Shown here: positions 37,001-47,310 of the stretch, in pieces
How positions within the stretch are numbered: the first letter of the stretch is position 1
How the letters are laid out: each line of letters opens with the position of its first letter
Assembly (NCBI RefSeq): GCF_000699445.3
Contig: NC_067196.1
Location: forward strand, 29,405,116-29,469,115
Origin: Schistosoma haematobium
Taxonomy: Eukaryota; Platyhelminthes; Trematoda; Strigeidida; Schistosomatidae
Reading direction: 5' to 3'
Length of the DNA: 64,000 bases
Notes under the pieces: model-generated
The model's database searches: none
The model's input: only the letters and a program-made list of their open reading frames with translations
What the model was told of the DNA's origin: nothing
Made by a program: the position numbers and the translations under genes

Positions 37001-40000
37001 CATTCATAGATATGCAAACATATGATATTGTATAATTTCATTAAGATTTGTGTTGTACAATGTTTTGGTACTCGATTAACACAAAACTTGATTTCATCTT
37101 AATTATTTTGTCTTTCTTTTCCTTTTTTCCAATCTAGGGAATGAATACGATGGTCAAAGTGAAAAGATTTTAAATAAACATGGTATAGATTCAATTTTAA
37201 ATGTAACTATTAAAACACCATTTCTTGATGAATCGCGATTTAATTGCTGTCGTCTTCCTGCAAACGATTCACATTCACAAGATTTACGATCGTATTTTAC
37301 ATCAGCATTTCAATTCATCGGTATGTAAATAGTCATTCTATATTTTTTATTTTCGTGTACGATATTCAATAACACTAAATTTTGGTCATTAAATAAATTA
37401 TGTGTATTTATGTTATTTATGTGAGAATTAGCTACACCTCAACAACTATATCACTTGATTGTTCCCTACGTAATCACTTAGTTGAAACTTTCTATGCAAA
37501 CTGGCTATATGATTGCTGTGGATTGCATCACTCACCATTTGATAAGTAAAGAGTCAGTTACTTCAAGAAGACGTAAAGTGCACAACTTTTAACTTCAATT
37601 CTTAACAAAACCTTCCGTTGTCAAAATTGTTTCAGGTAGAGGTGAGCAACAGGTACATAATGTAGATACTAGTCAAACTATATGTCTATCCACAATTCAG
37701 TCATTATGAAATCCAAACAATGTCTCCAAGATATTCAGATTTAAAATTACCTACTGGGATTGAAAAAGATTGGTTCATGTTGTGTAATGGCGTAATAAGT
37801 ACAATATACATGGAACTTATAAAGCATTCTAGGACAATCATTTATACGAATATTCCTCAAGATTGGAACGAATAGTTTGATTATTGCCCTGAAGAAGTCC
37901 AGACAAGTTACATACCATACTTTGTTTTCTTGTCTTCGTCCTAATTTCTTTCGATATATGATAAACATAATCTTGAAATAATACTAATTTGATGAGTCAT
38001 GTCTCGGTCGTGATTCACTGCTTTATAATTTGTAAAATATAACAATGCTGTCTGTTATGCCTCTATCTATGCTGAGTCAGTCTGGAAAAATATGTCACTG
38101 TTTTTATCTTGAGAAAGTGATTGATAAACAGACAGACGATAATTCCAGACAAACAATGACTCATCTTAAATAGATTTAACATCGTTCCAAACTTAAGTGA
38201 TGGATCTAAAGTTTGAAATATTTATCTAATTGGTCAATAAATGTGATAAAACAAATGTATACATTAATTTTACTCGGATAAACTGCACCGAAATGTTAGT
38301 CATCAAACTAATGCTATAATATATTAATGTCCTACGGTGCAGCAGTAATATCACCTAAAATTAGTAACTAATCAGTTAGGAATGAAACCATTTGATTCAA
38401 CGACACTGAATATCTTAGTATACTGGGTTGTGGAGTTTGTTGAATTAGGAAGTTATACATCACGTACCCGTTTTAAGGAGCACTGAACGAAAAAATTTTG
38501 GTTTTCAGTAATTATCTGTAATTTAAAACTACGAAATATCATGTTTTGTCGGTAGTATACATAATGTGGAATAAGTGATTTGAAGTAACGAATGTACTAT
38601 ATCGGAAGGATGTTATGTAATCTTATGTATGAATTCTCAAGCAGTAATTGTTTTTTAACTATTCACAAAACATTAAATAATTGACACGAATTTCTTAAAC
38701 AAATATCTAGAACAATTTAAGCAGGATTGTAATGTACATACAATATGCCATATTTGAATGTAATAATATCCGAAATTCATATAAAATCTAATGAATTAAA
38801 CTCTAAATACTGAACACATTTTTTATGCATTAGATCACTTCTTTCAAGAAATAGTATAGAAGACTTGTTTTAAATGTGTAGATCTAAGTTAAATATATCT
38901 AATACGTTAATCAGTAGTTCATGTTGTTGTTGTTGTCGTTGAGATAACAAACTAGCGACAACAGACAACACAGTGTTTTAAAAAAAATTATGAATAATGT
39001 TCATGAATATTTTTATAGTTACCACTTGTTTAGAGATGTTCTTATTAAATACTTCTGAAGGTGTTCATTTACGATTAACTATTACAGTTCATTTCATTTC
39101 TTGTCGAATTCTGTTGATCGTAAACATGACATCAAATAAACATACGTATTGTGTCTAGACAACGAAAACATTATATATTGATTTTTTCAAGTTGTTTATG
39201 ATAGTTATTAATGGTTATTAGATAAAATTTAATATTTTCGTATTGTACACTATACATTATACCTTATTCTCTTATCCATCAACCCACTGTCGTATTCATT
39301 TACTTATTCTGTTGGTTACATGTAATCGATTATTTTGCTTTTGTATAACGCACTCTTTGGGCTTTATGATTCCTATAAAAAAAGTCTTTATTACTCGAGT
39401 AAAAAATTCTAGATAAAAGCTTGAACTCATCGAATACTTTTTTCCTAAATCTATTGTGTATCTGATGGTTGAATTCAACATTTGACGTCAAAATGAGACG
39501 AAATATTGTTTTCTAGGTACTATTCATTACAAAATGATCTGATTTAGGGTACCAATGAAAACACGGGAGCAATGGAAAGTCGTTCCATCCTTGTATAGGA
39601 TACCTCAGCGTTGCAGATCAATGACGACTGACACCTAGAAATTAAACCAATCTCCACAAAACGTTTTCAACTAAACTGTAATAGTCAATTCGCCCCTGAC
39701 TTTCTTCAAGATATTCCTAAAGTTCTACTGAGAAGTCGTCATTAATGGGGTTCAAACATGGCGGAAGTATGGAAGTTGTCATCTATAACATTGGATAATC
39801 GTCGTGCTATATCTCAGATTGATTGAACTTAAAATTGTGTCATTGAATGCTTATCCAGTAGTTTTACTGGTTAGATATTCATCACAAAAAATGGAAACCG
39901 TAGGTTCCTGACATTGTGGGGTTGTGGATGTTTACTACCGAGGAAAGCCCCGTATTAGGGCGAATCAGTTTTTACGAGGACACACAGTTTACCAATGCTC

Positions 40001-40954
40001 CTTAATTTTTAACAGCACTTCAACTGAGATCAATCTGTTACGAGTACGACGTACAAATTAAACCAGTCTTCACGAAACTTTTAACAATTAGCTGTTTACA
40101 TATTTTCTATTGACTGTTATGATACACATGTTATTGTAGACTAATTACACACGAACGCTTGTCTTGCTTATTCCAAGGTATAGCGATAAAATGAACTTTA
40201 GATAAATAAGGTCACTGATACTTTGCAGTTGGTCTTTATGTACATAGAAATTCTGAAACTAATGGAGTATAGATTCAAATAGAAATATTTACCAGTCTCT
40301 GCTAAACTAGCTAAAGTATATGTCTAACTTTAAATTAATTGCTTGTTGCTTGATATTACAACACAATAGCTTGTCTGAATGGTTTGTTTATCAACAAAAA
40401 TTATAATTCCCTAGTAGATTGAACAAATTTTTCGCTAATTCCGTTTTCTAAGATCTACATGTTTGGAATTTTTGGGTCTGCTGCATAAGTGAATCGTCCG
40501 TCCCGTCTCATCAATCCTACTAGTGATTTCATCAACCCACTTATTTTGTCATTACAGCTAAGATTTTGTTTAAAATGGGAAATGAAGTAACGTTTTCTAA
40601 TTTTATGATTATTGGTACCTCATAAAAAGTGCTGTTTCATTTTTGTTTACTTCATCAATGTTTTTCCTTTGAAAAAATTGTCTCTCCATAGAAGAAGTTC
40701 GTTGCTCTGGCAAAACTGTACTTGTTCATTGTCAAGCTGGTGTGTCCAGATCACCAGCTTTAATTATTGCTTATTTAATGAACTATTCAAGTTTGTCACT
40801 AAGCGATGCTTATCAATATGTGAAATCGAAACGTTCGGTGATTGCACCAAATTTCGCCTTTATGGGGCAGTTATATGAGTTGGAATCGGACTTAACATCT
40901 GGACGATTATCAAGACAGTCGAATATCTTAGATCCATTATTAAAACCTAATTAA
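29103..40954 (+). CDS. Dual-specificity MAP kinase phosphatase, DUSP10/MKP-5-like, 4 exons, 523 residues
   Basis: The joined exons 29103-29775, 34816-35268, 37138-37320 and 40692-40954 give 1572 nt without a break. All splice sites are GT/AG and all introns are phase 1. Residues about 100-240 form the CDC25/rhodanese-like domain (VPLILDIRS, a basic docking motif RVKLRRAL at 151-158, and RVLKGGIQEF). Residues about 241-365 are a polar linker. The DSP domain starts at FPFLYLGNEYDGQ (370-382) and carries the general-acid loop LPANDS (D419) and the signature VHCQAGVSRS with C450 and R456, then APNFAFMGQL. The enzyme should dephosphorylate Thr and Tyr in the activation loop of JNK/p38-type kinases. 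QAGVSRS and the RLPANDS...QDLRSYF context favour DUSP10 over DUSP1/6/8/16. ATG 29103 is the first in-frame start after the stop at 29049. The linker is longer than I recall for human DUSP10. A non-coding or coding exon further upstream cannot be excluded. Confidence 0.93.
30190..30480 (+). repeat. Repeat family Y in phosphatase intron 1
   Basis: Carries ATTGGATAATCGTTGTGCAA followed by TATCTCAAATCGATTGAA, TTAGGGCGAA and a 3' AATCAGTCTGTGACGA block. Matching blocks lie in the same order at 39650-40090, with weaker traces at 46020-46260. No coding signature. Class unknown. Confidence 0.55.
30815..30920 (-). repeat. RTE 5' UTR-like fragment
   Basis: TTGTTTCCTACGGACGGGAT, CAGCCCTATGCCCAACCCTC and CCGGGCTTGG match the right end of the minus-strand RTE element at 34640-34735 and the short element at 52712-52872, in the same orientation. 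It is an isolated copy inside intron 1. Confidence 0.6.
31022..31056. repeat. (AAT)n microsatellite
   Basis: About 11-12 uninterrupted trinucleotide copies, in intron 1 of the phosphatase. Confidence 0.95.
32300..34735 (-). mobile_element. RTE-clade retrotransposon copy C, antisense within phosphatase intron 1
   Basis: On the minus strand from the right there is a 5' UTR-like block (34640-34735, CCCGGGCTTGG on the plus strand), then the endonuclease (HSVSCSDGVQ, GIGISWIQDHESIF, NVIQCYAPTNHGNDDDKS; 34378-33968), then RT remnants: FLDCEKAFD-like with breaks, RAGVRQGCLLSHFLFL (about 33200), METLTYLNSITYGQRGSDED and VKARIGKTTTALLQLRKIWD (32913-32713). The 3' part contains the RWPDTI-equivalent and ends in a GGGTAACAGG-type tail near 32306. 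Frameshifts and stops make it non-coding. Because it is antisense to the host gene it adds no sense splice-frame problem. The segment 32406-32980 is almost identical to copy D. Confidence 0.88.
34816..35268 (+). CDS. Phosphatase exon 2: end of rhodanese-like domain, linker, start of DSP domain
   Basis: The acceptor TTCGTTCAG/G completes a glycine, giving VLKGGIQEFC across the junction, the conserved end of MKP rhodanese domains. The exon then encodes a Ser/Asn-rich linker and ends in RIFPFLYLG at the donor CTAG/GTAAAA. Length is 453 nt, a multiple of three. Confidence 0.93.
35269..37137 (+). other. Phosphatase intron 2
   Basis: 1869 bp, AT-rich. It contains a weak reversed Sm-alpha tail near 36010-36090 (GGGATTCCCCAACAGTGGAC, TTCATGAG) and a 35-bp block near 36435-36470 shared with the second SINE family. 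No additional exon with phosphatase sequence was seen. Confidence 0.7.
37138..37320 (+). CDS. Phosphatase exon 3: DSP core with general-acid loop
   Basis: The acceptor follows a pyrimidine tract ending CAATCTAG. It encodes NEYDGQSEKILNKHGIDSIL, then RLPANDSHSQDLRSYF and FQFI. D419 in the PANDS loop is the expected general acid. The donor is ATCG/GTATGT. Length is 183 nt, a multiple of three, too short to be found as a free-standing frame. Confidence 0.93.
37321..40691 (+). other. Phosphatase intron 3
   Basis: 3371 bp. A reversed Sm-alpha tail fragment lies at about 39548-39640 (hammerhead core degraded) and repeat family Y at 39650-40090. The remainder is plain AT-rich sequence. Confidence 0.7.
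39548..40090. repeat. Sm-alpha tail fragment (minus) joined to repeat family Y (plus)
   Basis: The stretch 39548-39640 reads, reversed, as the hammerhead tail (CGCTGAGGTATCC, GGATGGAAC, CATTGCTCCCGTGTTTTCAT) with several core changes. The part from 39650 on carries ACATTGGATAATCGTCGTGC, TATCTCAGATTGATTGAACT, TATTAGGGCGAATCAG and ATCAATCTGTTACGAGTACG, shared with 30190-30480. Confidence 0.5.
40692..40954 (+). CDS. Phosphatase exon 4: P-loop signature and C-terminus
   Basis: The acceptor is CTCCATAG/A. It encodes EEVRCSGKTVLVHCQAGVSR, IIAYLMNY, DAYQYVKSKR, APNFAFMGQLYELE and a short tail ending LLKPN with TAA at 40952-40954. The protein stops soon after the DSP fold, as in DUSP10, with no long C-terminal extension. 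No clear AATAAA lies within the first 100 bp downstream. Confidence 0.95.
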
Positions 40955-42090
40955 TCACTATGATTGTTACTGTTAATAACATCAAATTCGATACTACCTA
41001 TCTATTTGCCTGACTAATTATTTATGCCGTTTGTGATTTAGTAGTATACACCAGTGCGGTTGGCTGTAACCATTTTGATAGAAATTTGTAAATATCATCA
41101 TTACCTCAATCACACAATAATTCAGGTAAAATACATAATACCATTATTTTCATCCCATATCTTAAGCTTATTATGTTCTGTTTATCAGTGTGATTCATGT
41201 GTTCAATGTAAAATCTGTTTTATAGTTTATTATCACAATATGTCAATTCCAAAATGTTCTACCTATTTTCTCATATTCACCTCAATGATTTTTTTTGAAA
41301 AAAATGAGTACAAGACGGAAACATTTTCTTTCAGATGACTTTTTTCTATCCAGATTTCAATATTTTTAAAAGAGAAAGATGAATACAACTTTTATTTGAA
41401 TTTTGCTGTTTTGTTTAGATGAATTCAGCATTTTTGTTTTGCAATTTTTTATACCAATTTCTGTAAAAGAAATTTGTTATCCTCAACAGTAATTTGAACA
41501 TTGTTGCTAACGTTATTGTACAAAGTATGAATTTTTCTTTATTTGTTTGTTTATGCTCATGTGTGTATGTAAACGACTGTTTTTGTTTTCTACTTTTTGT
41601 AAAATATCAATTTTGAATTCGATTACTTTTTTAATGATTATGAAAAAAACTATCTCCTTGATTGGGTAGTATTCAGGGAGATCAAAGGATTATCTTTCTT
41701 TTAATTAAACGTTAAGCTCTTGCTGGTGACGATAATTAAGTGTGAGTCTTTTCTAATTCCAATTTTCGCATAGCCTTTTCGCTTTTCTGACCGATTGTCA
41801 GTACTTTCAGTTTAGTAACTTTCTTTGTGCTCCAAGGTCATGTTTTTATTGATATATCTATACAGAGTTGTACGATTTAAACTTGGCTTAAATATCAATT
41901 TTCTTGAACTTCTGTCTTTTCTATGTGTTTCGTAAAAGTGGAATATTGTTGAAATGTTGTGTCACAATTGAGGTTCTATTAATTCCGCTACCAAGCCCTC
42001 TCGTATAAGAATAAGTTCAATGGTCCGGCAATCGGCAATTATCATAGGCCTATATCAAATCCATTTTCAAGATATAAAAATGACATAAGC
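40955..42090. other. Phosphatase 3' flank, no further gene seen
   Basis: Very T-rich sequence that should include the 3' UTR. No convincing poly(A) signal can be fixed by eye, and no coding frame with motifs was found. Confidence 0.4.
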
Positions 42091-42094
42091 TTTA

Positions 42095-42330
42095 GGTGAT
42101 TGAAGATAGTCGATAGGAAGACGTGGACGAAGTTTCGTGCTAGTTCGCATACCAGTAAGGCATACCTGAGATTCTGAGGGGACGGATTTTCCCTGTGGGA
42201 TTTGGAATTAAGTTACCCAGTTTCACACTATGAAACTTTACCAGTGAGCTATTTACGTCTTGATTATCCTTCTATAGGACTGATATATTTACAATTGGTC
42301 GTCCATTAAGAAGTGACCAGTGCAATATTT
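42095..42330 (-). mobile_element. Second tRNA-derived SINE family, minus copy
   Basis: Reverse-complemented, it aligns with 27965-28215: GACCAATTGTAAATATATCA head, the A box region AATAGCTCACTGGTAAAG, GCACGAAACTTCGTCC and the tail TATCGACTATCTTCAATCAC. The B box is degraded. Confidence 0.6.
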
Positions 42331-42334
42331 GTAT

Positions 42335-44135
42335 ATTACTTTAGTGCTTCCCAAATTCTATCAGTGAATGGGACGAATTTTTTTCTACTAGTGAACTAAT
42401 CGGTATAGAATAAAAATTAGGAAAGCAGTTTGATCTTCATTGTTTTCACTTATTTAATTATCGTTAACTGTACAAAAATAAGAATTCACTGTATGAGTCC
42501 GTAAGATGTTGTGAAAGTTAATTTCTGAAGACTTAAGATATCAAAAGGATGATGACGTGAGTACATATATGTACTTAGCTTCTTCCCTCATATACCTGGC
42601 GTACTCAAACGTCTACCACTGTAAGTACTACTAATAATACGAGCTAGTAATTCCCGAAAGTGTTTTGCACATACTCTCGTAGTAACAAATGGACAAGCAT
42701 TCGAGTCAGACAGGAAGCAATGATCACACTAGGGGATATTGTATTTGGGATTCAAATCAAGTGCAGAATTATGTTTTAAGTAATCATATAATAAGGTTAG
42801 TTGTTTTCTGATTAAACACTTGCCTTTTATGCATGTTATCCCTTTTTTGTACTTTTAAAACAATTCGATAAGATAGGTTCTAAATTTCATATTGTTTATT
42901 ACATCTAACTGGCATCCAATTCATTTGGTATTGATTTCTTGACTTCATTACTGTTTGAATACAAACAGTTTTAGTTGAAAACTCATAAATTCTCAGTCGT
43001 CAGATTTATTGTATAATGTATCATTTACTTACTGATATATTGTTACACGTAACTGAATACATTCAGTAAAATCCACTGTCGATAATGACAGACTCTGCAG
43101 CCTATTAACATAAATAAAATCATAATTTGATAGGTTAAGTCATCTCAGCAAATAAATTTATCCGTCAATGGACATCAGCAGAGTAAGAGTAAATTAACAA
43201 TATGTGGTTGAAAGATAAGGTGAATTAGTTATCTTTGATGAATGAAAGTTTTTGTTTGTATGTATAACAACGATAACATCTTTCTAATTCGTATTTCCAC
43301 AGTGACTTTTGTATTTACCTAGTTAGTTGCAAACTTTTAGTTTCCTAATTTAGTTTTGTGTCCCAAGGTCATACGGGTTGTATATGCAGTGTTGTTCTTT
43401 TATAATTTTGACATCGCAGATACTAAGCGTACTATAGCAGCTCACGTGCAACTGAGTATGTTGACATTTAATTTGGTTAAGCCCTTTTGTTAACTTATTT
43501 AACGGACAGAGTTATTCCGTATAATAACAACTTATATCACTGTACCTTTATATTTGTTTCACTTGTATAAATACATATGTCTGAGCATTGCTTACTGCCT
43601 ACGCATATATTCATTCTGCTAGCCTTACTATTAGTGGCTGAATTGATTCGATGATTCACTCATTTTCCTATATATATGTACATTTTAACCCTATTCATTT
43701 TGACTCACACATTCGACTCGCTCGCTTGACAGAAGCTCCATCAAACGCAAGACAATATATTTCCAGATTTCTTTAGAAAAATATCTGTGATTTCAGTATC
43801 CTTCATAGTCTAATGACCATGATTCAAAGCAATAAATTAATAAATAACAAAGAGCCAGATAAGTAGGCCATCGATAGATAGGTAGATGGTTGGGTGAACC
43901 TTTCTCTCTGACTCATCTGACCCCTATATACTAGAGAAAAATTATTCGAAGTAAAAATTCTGGGACTTTTCAGCGTAGTACTGGAACCACATTTCTAATC
44001 ATATATATGAAATATGTTTGCTTTCTACATATTCAGAATTTCTGTTATACAATAAATAATTTATGTACGCAGATTTCTATTTCTACGACATAATTACGAA
44101 TATTGTTAGAAGGGGTTTTGTGGAGATTTCTAGAA
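42335..44135. other. No identifiable gene
   Basis: AT-rich sequence without protein motifs, tRNA-like sequence or repeats shared with the rest of the window. Confidence 0.4.
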
Positions 44136-44139
44136 ATTT

Positions 44140-44552
44140 CAATAGTTGGAATTATGAGTCAATTGAAGCTAGACAACCATGGAAAACCTGGGAGCACTGG
44201 ACTACCGTTTCGTCCTAGTATGGGATTCCCCAACAGTGCACATCTACGATTTGGCCCCCCGCGAGATCCGAACCTAGGACCTCTCCGTCTCGCGCGCGAG
44301 CGCTTAACCATTAGACCACTGAGCCGGTATAAAGCGGTGTTAATGTCTAACTTCAACCAATCCACGAAGTTGCACCACCGTACACCATTGTCTCCAAGGA
44401 GTTGATATTTCACAACGGGCCTGGGTTCGAGTCTCGCCGGGGTTGTGGATGCGCACTGCTGAGGAGTCTCACAATAGGATGAAACCGCCGTCTGGCGCTT
44501 CCGGATTTTTCATGGTGGTCTGGTTTCAATTGACTCATGATTTCAACTATTG
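44140..44552. mobile_element. Sm-alpha-like composite repeat, copy 2 (head-to-head, inverted ends)
   Basis: A minus copy (44140-44413) has its tail at the left (CAATAGTTGGAATTATGAGT) and a tRNA-like core whose A box reads AGTGGTCTAATGGTTAAGCG on the minus strand and whose B box reads AGGTTCGGATCTC. It is followed by a 5'-truncated plus copy (44414-44552) that begins inside a tRNA-like B box (GGGTTCGAGTCTC) and ends with CATGATTTCAACTATTG, the inverse of the left end. The element is therefore bounded by inverted ends of about 100 bp. The right hammerhead core is intact; the left one is mutated (UUGGGGA). Confidence 0.72.
44453..44498 (+). ncRNA. Hammerhead ribozyme-like core (Sm-alpha family), intact core
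   Basis: Order: helix I strand GCACTG, CTGAGGA (fits CUGANGA), helix II GTCT-cacaata-GGAT, GAAAC, a very short helix III, GTC as the cleavage triplet, then TGGCGC as the other helix I strand (paired with wobbles). Type I hammerheads with minimal helix III are the form described in schistosome Sm-alpha RNAs. Activity is not shown. Confidence 0.65.
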
Positions 44553-45090
44553 ATAATAATAAACAGTTAATTTTCATGGGTTCATATACATAAAGAAGAA
44601 AATATTTTTCAGACCTTCTCTGACCTATTGACCTTATAACTCATGATTTTGGACTAATATTACTTATATCCCTTTTTAAATTCAGTCATCATATCCTTAA
44701 AAAGCATCAAGGTAGGTTAACCAGTGGAAGTGATTCTAATTTTCAGTACGACAATGAGTTCAGTATTTGTCAATAATATTTCATGAAGTTACTGTCAATA
44801 CGAGATAATACTATATTTATATATCGATTTAAAAATCAACCTTGCTTAGATTTTTGAATAGTTTTAACAGAAGTAAATAATCTTGAAGTGTATTTTGAAA
44901 AACTATCAATTATATTATTTAATAAATATCGCTAATTTTGATGAACTGATAGAATAAAACAGTCTAAAATCTAGTACAAACTAATTATACTCTCAAGGTC
45001 AAACAAGCAGTCTATTTACCTGAAGATATAATAACACTGAAATGAAAGATGGCGACTGTACTATTATTATTAACAGTAATATGGACACGC

Positions 45091-45094
<4 letters not shown>

Positions 45095-45158
<64 letters not shown>
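45095..45158. repeat. (TA)n microsatellite
   Basis: About 32 uninterrupted dinucleotides. A spurious frame of repeated Ile-Tyr crosses it. Confidence 0.95.
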
Positions 45159-45159
<1 letters not shown>

Positions 45160-46019
45160 TGATTCCCAAGCTATGATCAACTTTACCACAGATCAAACTG
45201 AATGTTAAGTGCTGGAAAATTAGTTAATATTATACTCTTGTTACTTGCTACTGGTACAATCTCGAAATGTTGTCGCTGCATACATGTAATTAATGATATT
45301 ATTCATATGCTACATTATGGACGCTTACATTTCTAAAAGCCAGCATCTTAAAGACTATTCCTATATAAGATGCAACATTTTACCCTAGGAATATTAATAT
45401 TTTTAGCTAATTTATTTGATAACCAAAAACATTCTCTGAACTGTAAGTTTACTGTTATACAGTAGATTAATTGTGAGTTTATGATAATTTAGTCGATTGT
45501 CTGAAATATAGGGAAGGGACGACTATTAATAATAATTAGTGTATTATTGTTACGAAGCCTTCAAATATGTGATATCTACAGGCATAAAATTTGACCAGAC
45601 GAAAGCATATTTTTTTAAATTCTGTTATTTTATAAAGAGAAACATTTCAAGACAGTTATCGTCACAAAGTGACAAATGGAAAAATTCTGAGAAGCCAGGA
45701 GTAATGATTCTTTATTTTGTCCTTTTTTTATTTGATTTTCAGAAGTATGCAATCACCATCCCATACAAGATAGTACTCGGCATAATCAGATCTTACTAAA
45801 ATGATGATGCTACTCAGTTACAAATCTAGATTCCAGTGGCTCTTGTTTTCAAATATATTCAGTCTATGATGTAATACAATAATTATTTAAGGTGGTCATG
45901 GAGTTGCTGTTTTATTATCAATTTGAATCACTGGGCAGATTACGACTCCTAATAAAAAATTTCCAAAACCTTTCTTAAAGAGTATATGCTCATTAATGAT
46001 TAGGCAATTCAGGGAGATT

Positions 46020-46260
46020 AGTTATAATTTAAAGTCGATAGTGAAATAATAACTTATTGACCATATCCGGTAGTCGTCAAGCTAGAGTATGGATTGGTAT
46101 GAGACGTAAATTCAAACGTATGAATTCAAAACCAATGATTCAGTAGTTGTATAACCTTGAAAAGAGATTGAAAAAATCGGGTTTAATCCTGTCGTGCATT
46201 TGGCCATTATTAAGGGGTTTCAACTTAGAACACAACATTTGTCCAGCCCTCCTTAATTTT
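46020..46260. repeat. Repeat family Y, diverged fragment
   Basis: Shares TTGAAAAGAGATTGAAAAAA-context and ...CATTTGTCCAGCCCTCCTTA with the 3' half of 39650-40090. The match is weak and the edges are uncertain. Confidence 0.3.
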
Positions 46261-46544
46261 AAATTTCTAGTTCATATTATTAAATTACTTTTAAGTTACA
46301 TTAAATCTTTATAAAACCACCTATAAATTAATCATACAAAAACCTACTTAATGATTAATAATTGAAGTAATATCAAAGTACTGATTGATAAGTGCGCAAA
46401 GGGAACTAAAATAAATCCTCATTACTCAAATGATTTATGAAATGATTTCTTTCTTTGAAAAAAAATTCTATCAAATTCTATGGATTATTTATTTGACGAG
46501 TATTATTTTTAATAGCCTAGTTAGTAATTGACTGAGATCATAAA

Positions 46545-46905
46545 ATGACTAATGTCAGACCACCATTAAAAACCTGGAAGCACTGGACGTCGTTTCGTCC
46601 TGTTGTGGGACTCCTCAGCAGTGCCTTCGGTCTCGCGCACGAACTCAACCTCTAGACCACTGAGCCAGCATTCAATGGTGTCATTGTCTAACCTCAACCA
46701 ATCCACGAAATTGCGCGGCCATCTTCCATTGTACTGAGGTGGACACCTATCCCTACCCGACACGGATTAGCTCAACTGGTCACGGCATGAATCGTGGATG
46801 TGAACTTCGGAGGAGTCCCACAATAAGACGAAACGGTCAGCCAGTGCTTCCAGGTTTTCAATGGTGGTCTAGCTTCAACTGACTCATGATCTTAACCATT
46901 GAAAT
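46545..46905. mobile_element. Sm-alpha-like composite repeat, copy 3 (inverted ends)
   Basis: A minus tail (46555-46625, ACCACCATTAAAAACCTGG) leads into a minus tRNA-like core (A box AGTGGTCTAGAGGTTGAG read on the minus strand). After a linker a plus tail follows (46790-46905, CCAGTGCTTCCAGGTTTTCA, CTAGCTTCAACTGACTCATG). The arrangement tail(-)...tail(+) is the same as at 15680-16015 and 44140-44552. The plus hammerhead has CGGAGGA instead of CUGANGA. Confidence 0.7.
46580..46624 (-). ncRNA. Hammerhead ribozyme-like core, fully matching
   Basis: On the minus strand: GCACTG, CTGAGGA, GTCC-cacaaca-GGAC (perfect helix II), GAAAC, GAC, GTC, CAGTGC. Helix I (GCACTG/CAGTGC) is perfect over six pairs. 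All core positions fit the hammerhead consensus, which makes it the best ribozyme candidate in the window. Confidence 0.75.
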
Positions 46906-47049
46906 TACTACAATCTCCACAAAAACCCATCTGATATTAATCAACATATGCTCACCAGTGACTGGCTTCACGAGGTATATCCTGGAGTTCTAGTGGGAAG
47001 TAGTGACCAGTGGAGTTCAGCCAGGTCTGTTGTGAGATAGTAACTCACT

Positions 47050-47310
47050 GAAGACAATGGTGAATGTGTCGCTCAATTTCGTGGATTAGTTGAAGTTAGA
47101 CATTGACATCGCTGGATGCCTGCTCAGTGGTCTAGTGGTCAAGTGTTCGCGCGCGAAACCAGTAGGTTCTGGGTTCGAATCTCGCAGAGGGCGAGGTCGT
47201 GGATGCGCAGTGCTGAGGAGTCCCACGATAGGATGAAACGGCCGTCCAGTGCTTCCAGATTTTTCATGGTGGCTTAGCTTCAATTGACTCATGAATTCAA
47301 CTATTAAATT
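47050..47310 (+). mobile_element. Sm-alpha-like Pol III repeat, full plus copy
   Basis: A 5' part (TTTCGTGGATTAGTTGAAGT) is followed by a tRNA-like core with an A box (AGTGGTCTAGTGGTCAAGTG) and B box (GGGTTCGAATCTC), the hammerhead tail, and an end at CATGAATTCAACTATT. Immediately upstream (46960-47045) is GTTGTGAGATAGTAACTCAC, which also precedes the tRNA-like core of copy 1. This copy has no reversed tail on its left. Confidence 0.75.
47207..47252 (+). ncRNA. Hammerhead ribozyme-like core, intact core with one helix I mismatch
   Basis: GCAGTG, CTGAGGA, GTCC-cacgata-GGAT, GAAAC, GGCC, GTC, CAGTGC. Helix I would have a G-G mismatch at one of six pairs. The ACGGCCGT following the GAA is self-complementary and would make a 2-3 bp helix III. 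Confidence 0.7.

Noticed and set aside
44999..45196. Frame of repeated Ile-Tyr residues
   Set aside because: Translation of a TA microsatellite.
45539..45799. 86-codon plus-strand frame as a hidden exon
   Set aside because: Low-complexity Phe/Tyr/Lys composition from AT-rich DNA, no conserved motif and no matching neighbouring exon.
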